From Geodermatophilus saharensis (lineage in GTDB: Bacteria > Actinomycetota > Actinomycetes > Mycobacteriales > Geodermatophilaceae): a stretch of DNA of 64,000 nt. Numbering within the stretch: position 1 is the first letter of the stretch; each line of letters starts with the position of its first letter. The notes beneath the pieces were generated by a model, which made no database searches, was not told where the DNA came from, and was given only the letters and a program-made list of their open reading frames with translations. The position numbers and the translations under genes are program-made. This document shows, in pieces, positions 56,282-64,000 of the stretch. The DNA is taken from NCBI RefSeq assembly GCF_900188205.1, contig NZ_FZOH01000002.1:372001-436000 (forward strand), written 5' to 3'.

Positions 56282-57127
56282 TCAGCCGGTCCGCCGCTCG
56301 ACCATCCGCGCGGCGACCCGCCGGATCCGGTCGGCCTGCCGCGACAGCACGGCGTCGAGCACCCGGTCGACCGGGAACACCTCCCCCAGCCGCGCCAGGC
56401 CCATGACCCGCGGGACGGCGACCGAGCGCGACCGGGACGAGGTCAGGCAGCCGGCGACGCGGTCGGCCACCCGCCCGGGAGCGATGCCCGGGGTCAGCCG
56501 GCCGCGGGCGTCGTCGTCGGAGACCGGTGCCGCCCCGTGCCCGCGGGCCATCCACTCGGTGGCCACCGGGCCGGGCATGACCGAGTGCACCCGCACGCCG
56601 CGGGCGGTGACCTCCCGCCGCAGCCCGGAGACGAACCCCTGCACGCCCGCCTTGGTGGCCGAGTAGACCGTCAGCGGCGGCACCTGGGACAGCCCGGCCA
56701 CGGAGCTCACCACCAGCAGGTCCCCCCGCCCGCGCAGGGCCGCCGCGGCGAGGAGGTGCGGCAGCGCCAGCAGGGTCAGGTCCACCACCCCGGTGAGGTT
56801 GGTGGCCACCATGCCCTCGACCGCCGCGCGCGGGGTGTCCTCCACCAGCGCGGCGTGGGCCAGCCCCGCGTTCAGGACGACGGCGTCGAGCCGGCCGTGC
56901 TCGGCGAGCACCCGCTGCACCAGCAGCTCCCGGTCGCCGGCGTCGGCGACGTCGGCGACCACCCCGGTGACGCCGGGCAGGGCGCCACACGCCTCCTGCA
57001 GCCGGTCGCCGCCGCGGGCGCAGGTGACCACCCGGGCGCCCGCGCCGGCCAGCCGGGCCACGGTGGCCCGCCCGATGCCGGCGCTGCCGCCGGTGACGAG
57101 GACGACGCGATCGCGCAGGTCTGCCAT
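56282..57127 (-). CDS. Short-chain dehydrogenase/reductase
   Basis: The 281-residue classical SDR has TGGSAGIG, NAG in VLNAGLAHA, catalytic Ser in VVSSVAGLS and YSATK. It therefore looks active, in contrast to the remnant near 38 kb. The substrate is unknown; a C-terminal extension with Arg-rich helices (QADRIRRVAARMVERR) suggests membrane association. No strong ribosome site before the ATG. Confidence 0.9.
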   Translation of the reverse strand: MADLRDRVVLVTGGSAGIGRATVARLAGAGARVVTCARGGDRLQEACGALPGVTGVVADVADAGDRELLVQRVLAEHGRLDAVVLNAGLAHAALVEDTPRAAVEGMVATNLTGVVDLTLLALPHLLAAAALRGRGDLLVVSSVAGLSQVPPLTVYSATKAGVQGFVSGLRREVTARGVRVHSVMPGPVATEWMARGHGAAPVSDDDARGRLTPGIAPGRVADRVAGCLTSSRSRSVAVPRVMGLARLGEVFPVDRVLDAVLSRQADRIRRVAARMVERRTG

Positions 57128-57202
57128 GGCCCGCCACTACCCGGTGCGACATCCCATAGTGCGCGGTGCATCGAAGTCGCGGCCAGTGGGCATGCCGTGC
57201 CC

Positions 57203-58213
57203 ATGCGCCTGCCCGAGCCACGGGGTCCCCTGACGACCGCCCTCCGCGACGACCTGCTCGCCGGCGAGGTCTCCGCCGCCGCCGTCGAGCTGGCGCGCGC
57301 CACCGCGGAGGCGGCGGCCGAGCCGCTGCTCGACGAGGACCTGCAGCTGGCCCTGGCGGTCTGCTACGAGCTGCACTACCGCGGGTTCGACGGCGTCGAC
57401 GACGTCCTGGAGTGGGACCCCGACATGCTGACGCTGCGCGCGCACCTCGAGCGCCGGCACCTGGCCGCGCTCCGCGACCTCACCGGCCCGACGCCGGCCA
57501 CCGGTGACCCGGTGGACCAGCAGCTCACCGCGCTCATCGCCGCCGACGACGGCCCGTCGCTGTCGCGGTACATGGCCCGCCACGGCACTCCCGAGCAGTG
57601 GCGCGAGTACCTGACCCTGCGGTCGGTCTACCACCTCAAGGAGGCCGATCCGCACACCTTCGCCATCCCGCGGCTGTCGGGGCGGGCCAAGGCCGCGATG
57701 GTGGAGATCCAGGCCGACGAGTACGGCGGCGGCTCGGCCGAGCGCATGCACAGCGAGCTGTTCGCCGGGATGATGCGCGACCTCGGCCTCGACGCCGGCT
57801 ACGGCGCGCTGTGGGACGCCGCCCCGGCGGTCGCCTTCACCGCGGTCAACACCATGTCGCTGTTCGGGCTGCACCGGCGCTGGCGGGCCGCGGCCCTGGG
57901 GCACCTCGCCTGCGTGGAGATGACCTCCTCCGAGCCCAGCCGCCGCTACTCCTCGGGCCTGCGCCGCCTCGGCCACGGCGAGGGCACCACCGTCTTCTAC
58001 GACGAGCACGTCGAGGCCGACGCCGTCCACGAGCAGATCGCCGCGGTGGACATGTGCGGGTCGCTGGTCGCCGAGGACCGCTCGCTCGCCGACGACGTCC
58101 TGTTCGGCGCCGCCTGCTCGCTGGCGCTCGACGGGCTGGCGGCCGGCCACCTGCTCGGCGCGTGGGAGGCCGGCCGCTCGGCGCTGCGCGCAGAGCCGGC
58201 CCTCGCCGCCTGA
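57203..58213 (+). CDS. Iron-containing redox enzyme (heme-oxygenase-like diiron family)
   Basis: The 336-residue all-helical protein has the spaced Glu/His/Asp residues of heme-oxygenase-like diiron proteins: [31 protein letters not shown] and [17 protein letters not shown]. Members oxidise or cleave small molecules or bind metal; the substrate here is unknown. ATG 57203 was chosen; the open frame extends a further 1 kb upstream, opposite the SDR gene, by chance. Confidence 0.82.
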   Translation: MRLPEPRGPLTTALRDDLLAGEVSAAAVELARATAEAAAEPLLDEDLQLALAVCYELHYRGFDGVDDVLEWDPDMLTLRAHLERRHLAALRDLTGPTPATGDPVDQQLTALIAADDGPSLSRYMARHGTPEQWREYLTLRSVYHLKEADPHTFAIPRLSGRAKAAMVEIQADEYGGGSAERMHSELFAGMMRDLGLDAGYGALWDAAPAVAFTAVNTMSLFGLHRRWRAAALGHLACVEMTSSEPSRRYSSGLRRLGHGEGTTVFYDEHVEADAVHEQIAAVDMCGSLVAEDRSLADDVLFGAACSLALDGLAAGHLLGAWEAGRSALRAEPALAA

Positions 58214-58311
58214 ACCGGAGCCCGACTGCACATCCGGGCGCCGGCTGCCGATCCTCCCCGGGCACGGACCGCGGGCCAGCGCCCGTGGCACCCCCGACCG
58301 CGGAGGACCCC

Positions 58312-59871
58312 ATGTGGCGGCGCACCGACCCCGTCCCCGTCAGCAGCACGCCTCCGCCGCCGACCCCGCGTGACATCGAGACGCTCGAGGCGGTGGTCGC
58401 CGCCCTCGACGCGTCGGTGCGCACGCAGCTCGACGCCCACGTCGCGGTGGTCCGCACGATCACCGAGACCAACGGCCTGGACTACGGCGCCGTGTGGGCG
58501 CCCACGGGCAGCGGCGCGTTCACCCTCGCCCACGAGACCGGCCCCCTGGCGCCGGCCATCCGCGCCGGCTGGCGGCAGGACCTGCCGCTGACGGAGTCGG
58601 CGGGCATGGGCGGCAGGGCGCTGCGGGAGCGCCGGACGGTGCACATGGACAGCGCGCCGGCCGGGCGCGGCAGTTGCGTGCGGTGGGAGAACGCCTGGGC
58701 CGCCGGCGCGCGGGAGGGGTGCTTCATCCCCGCCGTCGACGGCGGGCGGGTCACGGCCGTCCTGGAGTACCACCACCGCGGCCGGCTGCCCTTCTTCGGT
58801 GCCCGCCGCGAGAAGTGGGAGGCCATCCACCGGCTGCTCGACCACATGCGCGCCGCCGCGCTGGCGACGGCGGCGGTGCGCGAGACCGTCGACGACCGGG
58901 CGGCCGTCACCGCCGTCGTCACCTCCGTGGGCGAGGCCGCCGACGAGGCCGCCGCCCTCCAGACGGCGCTGGAGACCGTGCGCGCCGCGTTCGGCTGGGA
59001 CTACGGCTCGTTCTGGGCGCTCGACGACGCGGAGCGGCTGCTGCGCTTCCGCACCGAGTCCGGCACGGCCGGCGAGGAGTTCCGGCGGGTCACCCTGACG
59101 GCCACCTTCGCCGAGGGCGTCGGCCTGTCCGGGCGGGCCTGGCGGGAGCGCGACCTGGTCTTCGTCCGCGACCTGGCCGAGGTCACCGACTGCGTGCGGG
59201 CCCCGGCCGCCCATCGGGCCGGGGTGCGGTCGGGCGTCTGCTTCCCGATCACCGTCGGCGGTGAGGTCATCGGCACCATGGACTTCTTCACCACCGACAC
59301 GATCGAGCTGTCGGAGTCGCGGGCCGACGCGCTGCGCACCGTGCAGCGGCTGGTCTCCCAGCGGCTGGACGCGCTGCGCCGCGCCGAGGCCGACGCGCAG
59401 CGCTCCCGCGAGCTGCTCGACAGCGTCGACCGGCTGCGCTCGGCGGCCGCGGCCGCCGGCGAGGTGGCCGACAGCGCCGTGACGCAGGCCTCGGCGATGA
59501 CCACCGAGGTGGCCACGCTGACCGAGTCGTCGACGTCGATCGGCGAGGTCATCCGGATCATCTCCGGCATCGCCGACCAGACGAACCTGCTGGCCCTCAA
59601 CGCCACCATCGAGGCCGCCCGCGCCGGGGAGCTCGGTCGCGGCTTCGCGGTCGTGGCCAGCGAGGTCAAGGACCTGGCGCGGGAGACCGCGGCGGCCACC
59701 CAGCGGGTGTCGGACCAGATCGCCGGCATCCAGGCCAGCAGCGAGCAGGTCACCGCGGGCATCCACGCCACCAGCGAGGTGATCGGCCGCCTCGACGCCG
59801 TCCAGGCGCGGATCACCGACGTGCTGGAGGAGCAGGTCCGGATGGCGCGCGCCATCCGGACCGACCGCTGA
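58312..59871 (+). CDS. Soluble GAF-domain methyl-accepting chemotaxis-like protein
   Basis: The 519-residue protein has no membrane segment. Two GAF-like domains (about 30-185 and 195-350; [38 protein letters not shown]) precede a short MCP signalling part whose hairpin tip is around residues 416-445 ([20 protein letters not shown]). It lacks HAMP and most of the adaptation helices, so it is a compact cytosolic receptor. GGAGG lies 6 bases before ATG 58312. No che genes are in the window. Confidence 0.88.
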   Translation: MWRRTDPVPVSSTPPPPTPRDIETLEAVVAALDASVRTQLDAHVAVVRTITETNGLDYGAVWAPTGSGAFTLAHETGPLAPAIRAGWRQDLPLTESAGMGGRALRERRTVHMDSAPAGRGSCVRWENAWAAGAREGCFIPAVDGGRVTAVLEYHHRGRLPFFGARREKWEAIHRLLDHMRAAALATAAVRETVDDRAAVTAVVTSVGEAADEAAALQTALETVRAAFGWDYGSFWALDDAERLLRFRTESGTAGEEFRRVTLTATFAEGVGLSGRAWRERDLVFVRDLAEVTDCVRAPAAHRAGVRSGVCFPITVGGEVIGTMDFFTTDTIELSESRADALRTVQRLVSQRLDALRRAEADAQRSRELLDSVDRLRSAAAAAGEVADSAVTQASAMTTEVATLTESSTSIGEVIRIISGIADQTNLLALNATIEAARAGELGRGFAVVASEVKDLARETAAATQRVSDQIAGIQASSEQVTAGIHATSEVIGRLDAVQARITDVLEEQVRMARAIRTDR

Positions 59872-59874
59872 GGC

Positions 59875-59909
59875 GGGCGCGGGCCGGGCACGGGGGCCGG
59901 CCCGCGCCC
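59875..59909. terminator. Convergent terminator after the chemoreceptor
   Basis: A 13-bp perfect stem with a 9-base loop, between the plus-strand chemoreceptor and the minus-strand CDGSH gene. Confidence 0.8.
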
Positions 59910-59915
59910 CCTCGG

Positions 59916-60239
59916 TCACTCCTGCGGGGCTCCCCCGGGCCGCTGCGCCGAGCGCAGGATCGTCGCCGCCGGGCGCGGCCGGCTCGGCGCGCTGGGCGCG
60001 GAGAAGCCCGAGCGCTTGTGCGAGCCGTCGCAGAACGGCTTGATGCCGGACTTGCCGCACCGGCACAGCGCCACCGTCCGGCGGCCGGGGTCGATCTCGG
60101 CGCCGTCCTGGTCGACCAGCCGGAAGTCCCCGCGCACGATCAGCGGCCCGTCGCGGTAGGGCGTGATGGTGGCCCCGGCGTCGGCACGGGGCAGGTCGTC
60201 GTCGGCGGGCGGGTCGTCGGCGGGCACGGCTGAGCTCAC
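59916..60239 (-). CDS. CDGSH iron-sulfur domain protein
   Basis: The protein of about 107 residues has the CDGSH signature complete: C59-x-C61 and CDGSH with C70 and H74 (CRCGKSGIKPFCDGSH), which ligates a [2Fe-2S] cluster by three Cys and one His. Its role is unknown; family members carry electrons or clusters. GTG 60239 or 60227 could be the start. It lies 40 bases after glnE on the same strand. Confidence 0.9.
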   Translation of the reverse strand: MSSAVPADDPPADDDLPRADAGATITPYRDGPLIVRGDFRLVDQDGAEIDPGRRTVALCRCGKSGIKPFCDGSHKRSGFSAPSAPSRPRPAATILRSAQRPGGAPQE

Positions 60240-60279
60240 TCCCCCAGCGTGCCCCGCCGCCGGGGGCGGCGCACCCGGG

Positions 60280-63200
60280 TCAGCCGGCCGGCTGACCGTA
60301 GAAGACCTGCTCGACGACGCCGCGGGCGCGCCGGGTGGTGCGGCGGTAGTCGTCGAGGAAGCGGCCGGGGTCGACGTCGGGGCCGCAGCCGCTGGCCCGC
60401 GCCACCCCGGCCAGCTCCAGCCCGGGCCGGGGCAGCTGGTCGCTGGGCCGGCCGCGGACGAGGAAGACGGCGTTGCGCGCCCGGCCGGCCACCTCCCACG
60501 CCTCGCGCAGCGCGTCGGCCTGCGCCGGCTCCAGCAGCCCGGCGGCGGCCAGCCGCTCCAGCGCCGCGACCGTCGAGGGCAGCCGCAGCTCCGGCAGCCG
60601 CCCGGCGTGCTGCAGCTGCAGCAGCTGGACGGTCCACTCGACGTCGGCCAGCCCGCCACGGCCGAGCTTGGTGTGCGTGGCCGGGTCGGCGCCGCGGGGC
60701 AACCGCTCCCGCTCCACGCGGGCCTTGATGCGGCGGATCTCGGCGACCTGGGCGTCGGTGAGGCCGTCGGCCGGGTAGCGCAGCGGGTCGGCCAGCGCGA
60801 CGAAGGCGGCCCCGAGCTCCGGGCTGCCGGCCACCGGCACCGCCCGCAGCAGCGCCTGCACCTCCCACACCGACACCCAGCGCTCGTAGTACTCCCGGAA
60901 CGCGTCGAGGCTGCGCACCAGCGCGCCCTGCCGGCCCTCCGGGCGCAGGTCGGCGTCGATCTCGAAGGCCGGGTCGGGCGCGGGCTCGGCGAGCAGCCGG
61001 CGCAGCGTGTGCGCGATCGCGTTGGCCGCCTGGGTGGCCCGGGACTCCTCGACGCCGGCCCGCGCCCGGTGCACGAACAGCACGTCGGCGTCGGAGCCGT
61101 AGCCCATCTCGCCGCCGCCGAGCCGGCCCATCCCGATGACGGCGAGGTCCACCGGCACGTCCTCGGCGGCCACGCCGGCCTCCCGGCCCCACGCCCGCAC
61201 GGCGACGTCGAGGCCGGCCTGCAGGGTGGCGACGGCGACGTCGGTGAGCGCCTGACCGACCCGGACGACGTCGAGGCGGCCGAGCAGGTCGGCCGAGGCG
61301 ATGCGCAGCAGCTCCTGGCGGCGCTGGGCCCGCAGCACCCCGACGGCGGCCTTCGGGTCCCCGGAGCGGGCGGCGGCGGCCCGCCAGGCGCCGGCCAGGG
61401 TGGCGGCGGTGCGCGGCTCGAGCTCGGCGTCGTCGGCGAGGATGCGCAGCGCCTCGGGGGTGCGGGTGAGCAGCGCGGCCACGTACTGGCTCGAGCCCAG
61501 CAGCCGGGCCAGCCGCTCGGCCACCTGGCCCTCGTCGCGCAGCAGCCGCAGGTACCACTGGTTGCCGCCGAGGGCCTCGCTGACCTGCCGGTAGGCCAGC
61601 AGCCCGGCGTCGGGGTCGGCGCAGTCGGCGAGGGTCTGCAGCACGACCGGGAGCAGGTACTTCTGCATCGACGCCGAGCGCGACACCCCGCCGGTGAGCG
61701 CCGCCATGTGCCGCAGCGCGCCCTGCGGGTCGGCGAAGCCCAGCGCCCGCAGCCAGTCGCCGGCGGCCTCGCTGCCCAGCTGCGCGGCCTCGGCCGGCAC
61801 GCGCGCCACGGCCGACAGCAGCGGCCGGTAGAAGAGCTTCTCGTGCAGCCGGCGCACCTCGCGGGTGTGCAGCGCGAGCTCGGCGCGCAGCACGTCGACG
61901 GCGCCGCCGCGGGCGTCGGGCTTGTAGCCCAGCGACCGCGCCAGCCAGCGCAGCTGCTGCTCGTCGCTGGGCAGCAGGTGGGTGCGCCGCAGCCGCAGCA
62001 GCTGCAGCCGGTGCTCCACCGTGCGCAGGAACCGGTAGGAGGCGATGAGGGTGTCGGCGTCGTCCCGGCCGACGTAGCCGCCGGACCGGAGCGCGGCCAG
62101 CGCGGGCAGCGTGCCGCCGACGTGCAGCCGGACGTCCACCCGCCCGTGCACCAGCTGCAGCAGCTGCACGGCGAACTCCACGTCGCGCAGCCCGCCGCGA
62201 CCGAGCTTGAGCTCCCGGTCGGCCTGCGCGGGCGGGACGTGCTCCTCGACCCGGCGGCGCATCGCCTGGATCTCGCCGACGAAGCCGGGCCGGTCACCGG
62301 CCTGCCAGACCAGCGGGAACAGCTCGTCGACGTACCCGCGGCCGAGGTCGGGGTCGCCGGCGACCGGGCGCATCTTGAGCAGGGCCTGGAACTCCCAGGT
62401 GCTGGCCCACTGCCGGTAGTACGCGGCGTGGCCGGCCAGCGTGCGCACCAGCGGCCCGGCCTTGCCCTCCGGGCGCAGCGCGGCGTCGACCTCCCAGGCG
62501 GCCTGCCCGCAGATCCGCATGAGCGCGGCGGCCACCCGGGTGGCGCTCTGCACGGCCGCCTGCTCGCCGTCCCCGACCTCGACCGGCTCGGCCACGAAGA
62601 CGACGTCGACGTCGCTGACGTAGTTGAGCTCCCGGCCGCCGCACTTGCCCAGACCGATGACGGCCAGCCGGCAGGCCGCGGCGCTCTCGGGCTGCTCGGC
62701 GACGGCGATGGCCAGCCCGGCGGTGAGCACCGCGGCGGCGATGTCGGCGAGCTCGCCGGCGACGTCCTCGGCCGGCAGCCCCTCCCCCAGGTCGCGCCCG
62801 GCCAGGCTCAGCACGGCCCGCCGGTGGGCCAGCCGGAGCGCGGCGACCCGCTGCGGCGAGGCGTCGGGCGCGGCGCGGCCCAGCCGGACGCCCCACGGCG
62901 GGTCGTCGGGGTCGGCGCCGACGGCGACCAGCAGCTGCCGCTCCAGCGCCAGCGCGGTGGGCCGCGTCGGGCCGCGGGTGTCGTCGTCGAGGACGGTCCA
63001 GTCGCCGGGGTGGGCGGCGAGGTGGTCGGCCAGGCCGGCGCTGGCGCCCAGGACCGACAGCAGCCGGGCGCGCAGCGTCGCCGAGCCGCGCAGCCGGGCG
63101 AGCAGCGCGGCCGCCGACCCGCCGGTGGGGTCGGCGGCGTCGAGCGCCTCGACCAGGCGGGTGAGCGAGCGGACGGCGAGGTCGGGGTCGCCGGCGCGCG

Positions 63201-63372
63201 CCAGCGCGGACACCACCGGGCCGGCCTCGGGGTCGGCCGGCTCGTTGCGGTCGAGGTCCCACAGCCCCAGGGCGGGGTCGGACAGCAGCAGCGCCGCCCG
63301 CTCGCCGTCGAGGAAACCGAAGCGGACCAGCCGCACGACCGCGGGGCGGGGCACCTCCCGCGCGGTGGTCAC
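60280..63372 (-). CDS. glnE: Bifunctional glutamine synthetase adenylyltransferase/adenylyl-removing enzyme
   Basis: GlnE adds AMP to the conserved Tyr of glutamine synthetase and removes it again. The 1030-residue product has the two nucleotidyltransferase halves: D254-V-D256 in YVSDVDVVF (N-terminal, removing) and D761-A-D763 in YGSDADVLF (C-terminal, adding). Length is normal for actinobacteria. GTG 63372 lies 4 bases after the stop of the amidotransferase gene. Its substrate gene glnA is at 36453, with about 22 kb of other genes between. Confidence 0.96.
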   Translation of the reverse strand: MTTAREVPRPAVVRLVRFGFLDGERAALLLSDPALGLWDLDRNEPADPEAGPVVSALARAGDPDLAVRSLTRLVEALDAADPTGGSAAALLARLRGSATLRARLLSVLGASAGLADHLAAHPGDWTVLDDDTRGPTRPTALALERQLLVAVGADPDDPPWGVRLGRAAPDASPQRVAALRLAHRRAVLSLAGRDLGEGLPAEDVAGELADIAAAVLTAGLAIAVAEQPESAAACRLAVIGLGKCGGRELNYVSDVDVVFVAEPVEVGDGEQAAVQSATRVAAALMRICGQAAWEVDAALRPEGKAGPLVRTLAGHAAYYRQWASTWEFQALLKMRPVAGDPDLGRGYVDELFPLVWQAGDRPGFVGEIQAMRRRVEEHVPPAQADRELKLGRGGLRDVEFAVQLLQLVHGRVDVRLHVGGTLPALAALRSGGYVGRDDADTLIASYRFLRTVEHRLQLLRLRRTHLLPSDEQQLRWLARSLGYKPDARGGAVDVLRAELALHTREVRRLHEKLFYRPLLSAVARVPAEAAQLGSEAAGDWLRALGFADPQGALRHMAALTGGVSRSASMQKYLLPVVLQTLADCADPDAGLLAYRQVSEALGGNQWYLRLLRDEGQVAERLARLLGSSQYVAALLTRTPEALRILADDAELEPRTAATLAGAWRAAAARSGDPKAAVGVLRAQRRQELLRIASADLLGRLDVVRVGQALTDVAVATLQAGLDVAVRAWGREAGVAAEDVPVDLAVIGMGRLGGGEMGYGSDADVLFVHRARAGVEESRATQAANAIAHTLRRLLAEPAPDPAFEIDADLRPEGRQGALVRSLDAFREYYERWVSVWEVQALLRAVPVAGSPELGAAFVALADPLRYPADGLTDAQVAEIRRIKARVERERLPRGADPATHTKLGRGGLADVEWTVQLLQLQHAGRLPELRLPSTVAALERLAAAGLLEPAQADALREAWEVAGRARNAVFLVRGRPSDQLPRPGLELAGVARASGCGPDVDPGRFLDDYRRTTRRARGVVEQVFYGQPAG

Positions 63373-63376
63373 CGGG

Positions 63377-64000
63377 TCACACCGCGCGGCGGGCGGCGCG
63401 CACCAGGTCGGCGAAGCGGGCGGCGAACGGCGCCCAGATCTCCTCCAGGTCCGGGTGCACCGCGTCGGTCAGCCGGACCAGCGTCTCGCGGTCCCACGGG
63501 CTCGCCGCGACACCGACGGTGTCCCGCTCGGCCCACTCGCGGACGATCTCCGGCGTCGTCTCGATGTGGAACTGCACCCCGTAGACGTGCCGGCCCACGC
63601 GGAAGGCCTGGTGGGCGTACACCGGGCTGCTGGCCAGCAGCGTGGCGCCGGTGGGCAGCTCGCAGATCTCGTCGTGGTGGAACTGGACGACGTCCGGTGA
63701 GAGCGGGAGGGGGCCGAAGACCGGGTCCCCGGCGGCGGCGTCGCGCTTGGCCACGAGCAGCGCCCCGACCTCCGGGCCCTCGACCCCCTCGCGCACCCGC
63801 CCGCCGCCGGCCTGCGCCAGCAGCTGCGAGCCCAGGCACACGCCCAGGGTCGGGACGTCGTCGGCGAGCGCCTTGGCCAGCAGCGCGCGGACCGGCTCCA
63901 GCTCGGTGGCGGCGTCGTCGACGCTGGACTGCGGCCCGCCCGTCACGAGCAGCCCGTCGTGGCCGGTGAGGTCGGCGGGGACCTCGTCGCCGGCGTCGAG
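63377..64000 (-). CDS. Class I glutamine amidotransferase, C-terminal part (partial)
   Basis: The gene runs off the right edge; 207 residues are visible. They show VTGGPQSSVDDA, the nucleophile elbow LGVCLGSQLLA with the catalytic Cys and the catalytic His-x-Glu in VQFHIETTP. The GMP-synthase-like stand-alone amidotransferase type is the best fit. It is followed by glnE after 4 bases, so nitrogen metabolism is a plausible context, by inference. Confidence 0.88.
   Translation of the reverse strand, partial: LDAGDEVPADLTGHDGLLVTGGPQSSVDDAATELEPVRALLAKALADDVPTLGVCLGSQLLAQAGGGRVREGVEGPEVGALLVAKRDAAAGDPVFGPLPLSPDVVQFHHDEICELPTGATLLASSPVYAHQAFRVGRHVYGVQFHIETTPEIVREWAERDTVGVAASPWDRETLVRLTDAVHPDLEEIWAPFAARFADLVRAARRAV

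Noticed and set aside
60163..63969. A 1268-codon plus-strand frame opposite glnE
   Set aside because: Antisense shadow of glnE and its neighbours; no recognisable domain.

Overview
The window is very GC-rich, with almost every third codon position G or C, and reads as a high-GC actinobacterial chromosome. Gene families and order suggest Geodermatophilaceae (Blastococcus, Geodermatophilus or Modestobacter type); that placement is inference. From memory, the order ctaE-qcrCAB, ctaF/ctaC, asnB, erpA, gcvT, pepA, E2, TIGR01777 epimerase, lipB, lipA, DUF4191, RDD, glnA, glnE follows the Mycobacterium tuberculosis segment around Rv2193-Rv2221. This is mostly conserved core chromosome, with one clear interruption between glnA and glnE.

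1-10.9 kb is respiration and cofactor assembly: cytochrome c oxidase subunit III and the diheme QcrC, Rieske QcrA and QcrB of the bc1-aa3 supercomplex on the plus strand, and oxidase subunits IV (ctaF) and II (ctaC) convergent on the minus strand. Two small membrane proteins, asparagine synthetase, an A-type Fe-S carrier and a DUF3043 membrane protein follow. 10.9-16 kb holds a hydrolase remnant, an aldo/keto reductase, an envelope operon (holin-like, DUF3618, DUF4235, YihY/BrkB) and gcvT.

16-37.9 kb is central metabolism with a lipoate theme: pepA, lpdA (E3), a two-lipoyl-domain E2, lipB, lipA and nearby gcvT make, attach or use lipoyl groups. Among them lie an epimerase, a Ser/Thr kinase, an FAD oxidoreductase, an S51 peptidase, leuS with a leucine-rich leader and intrinsic terminator, and a GGDEF-EAL protein. 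The segment ends with RDD, GNAT and glnA, the last behind a GlnR-like double box.

37.9-59.9 kb separates glnA from its adenylyltransferase glnE and looks accessory. Its first part (38.5-51.3 kb) resembles a dormancy or redox regulon: a GAF-GAF sensor kinase, an FMN-binding split-barrel protein, a flavodoxin, two CPBP proteases, two SRPBCC proteins, a DUF385 gene, a metallo-beta-lactamase/DUF385 fusion and several membrane proteins. Three intergenic gaps there carry GGGACC-N3-G-N-CC boxes like DosR/DevR sites. Decay is visible: a DUF385 gene with a frameshift, a gene cut by one in-frame TAG, and an SDR with deletions. The second part has a dicarboxylate symporter, YidD, DUF1353, an MFS transporter, an SDR, a heme-oxygenase-like protein and a soluble chemoreceptor. 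The window closes with a CDGSH protein, glnE and a partial class I glutamine amidotransferase.

Regulation is visible directly: at least 13 starts have a TANNNT hexamer 6-8 bases before the start codon, as expected for leaderless mRNAs, and strong perfect-stem terminators separate many convergent pairs. I found no tRNA, rRNA, CRISPR array, insertion sequence or prophage.
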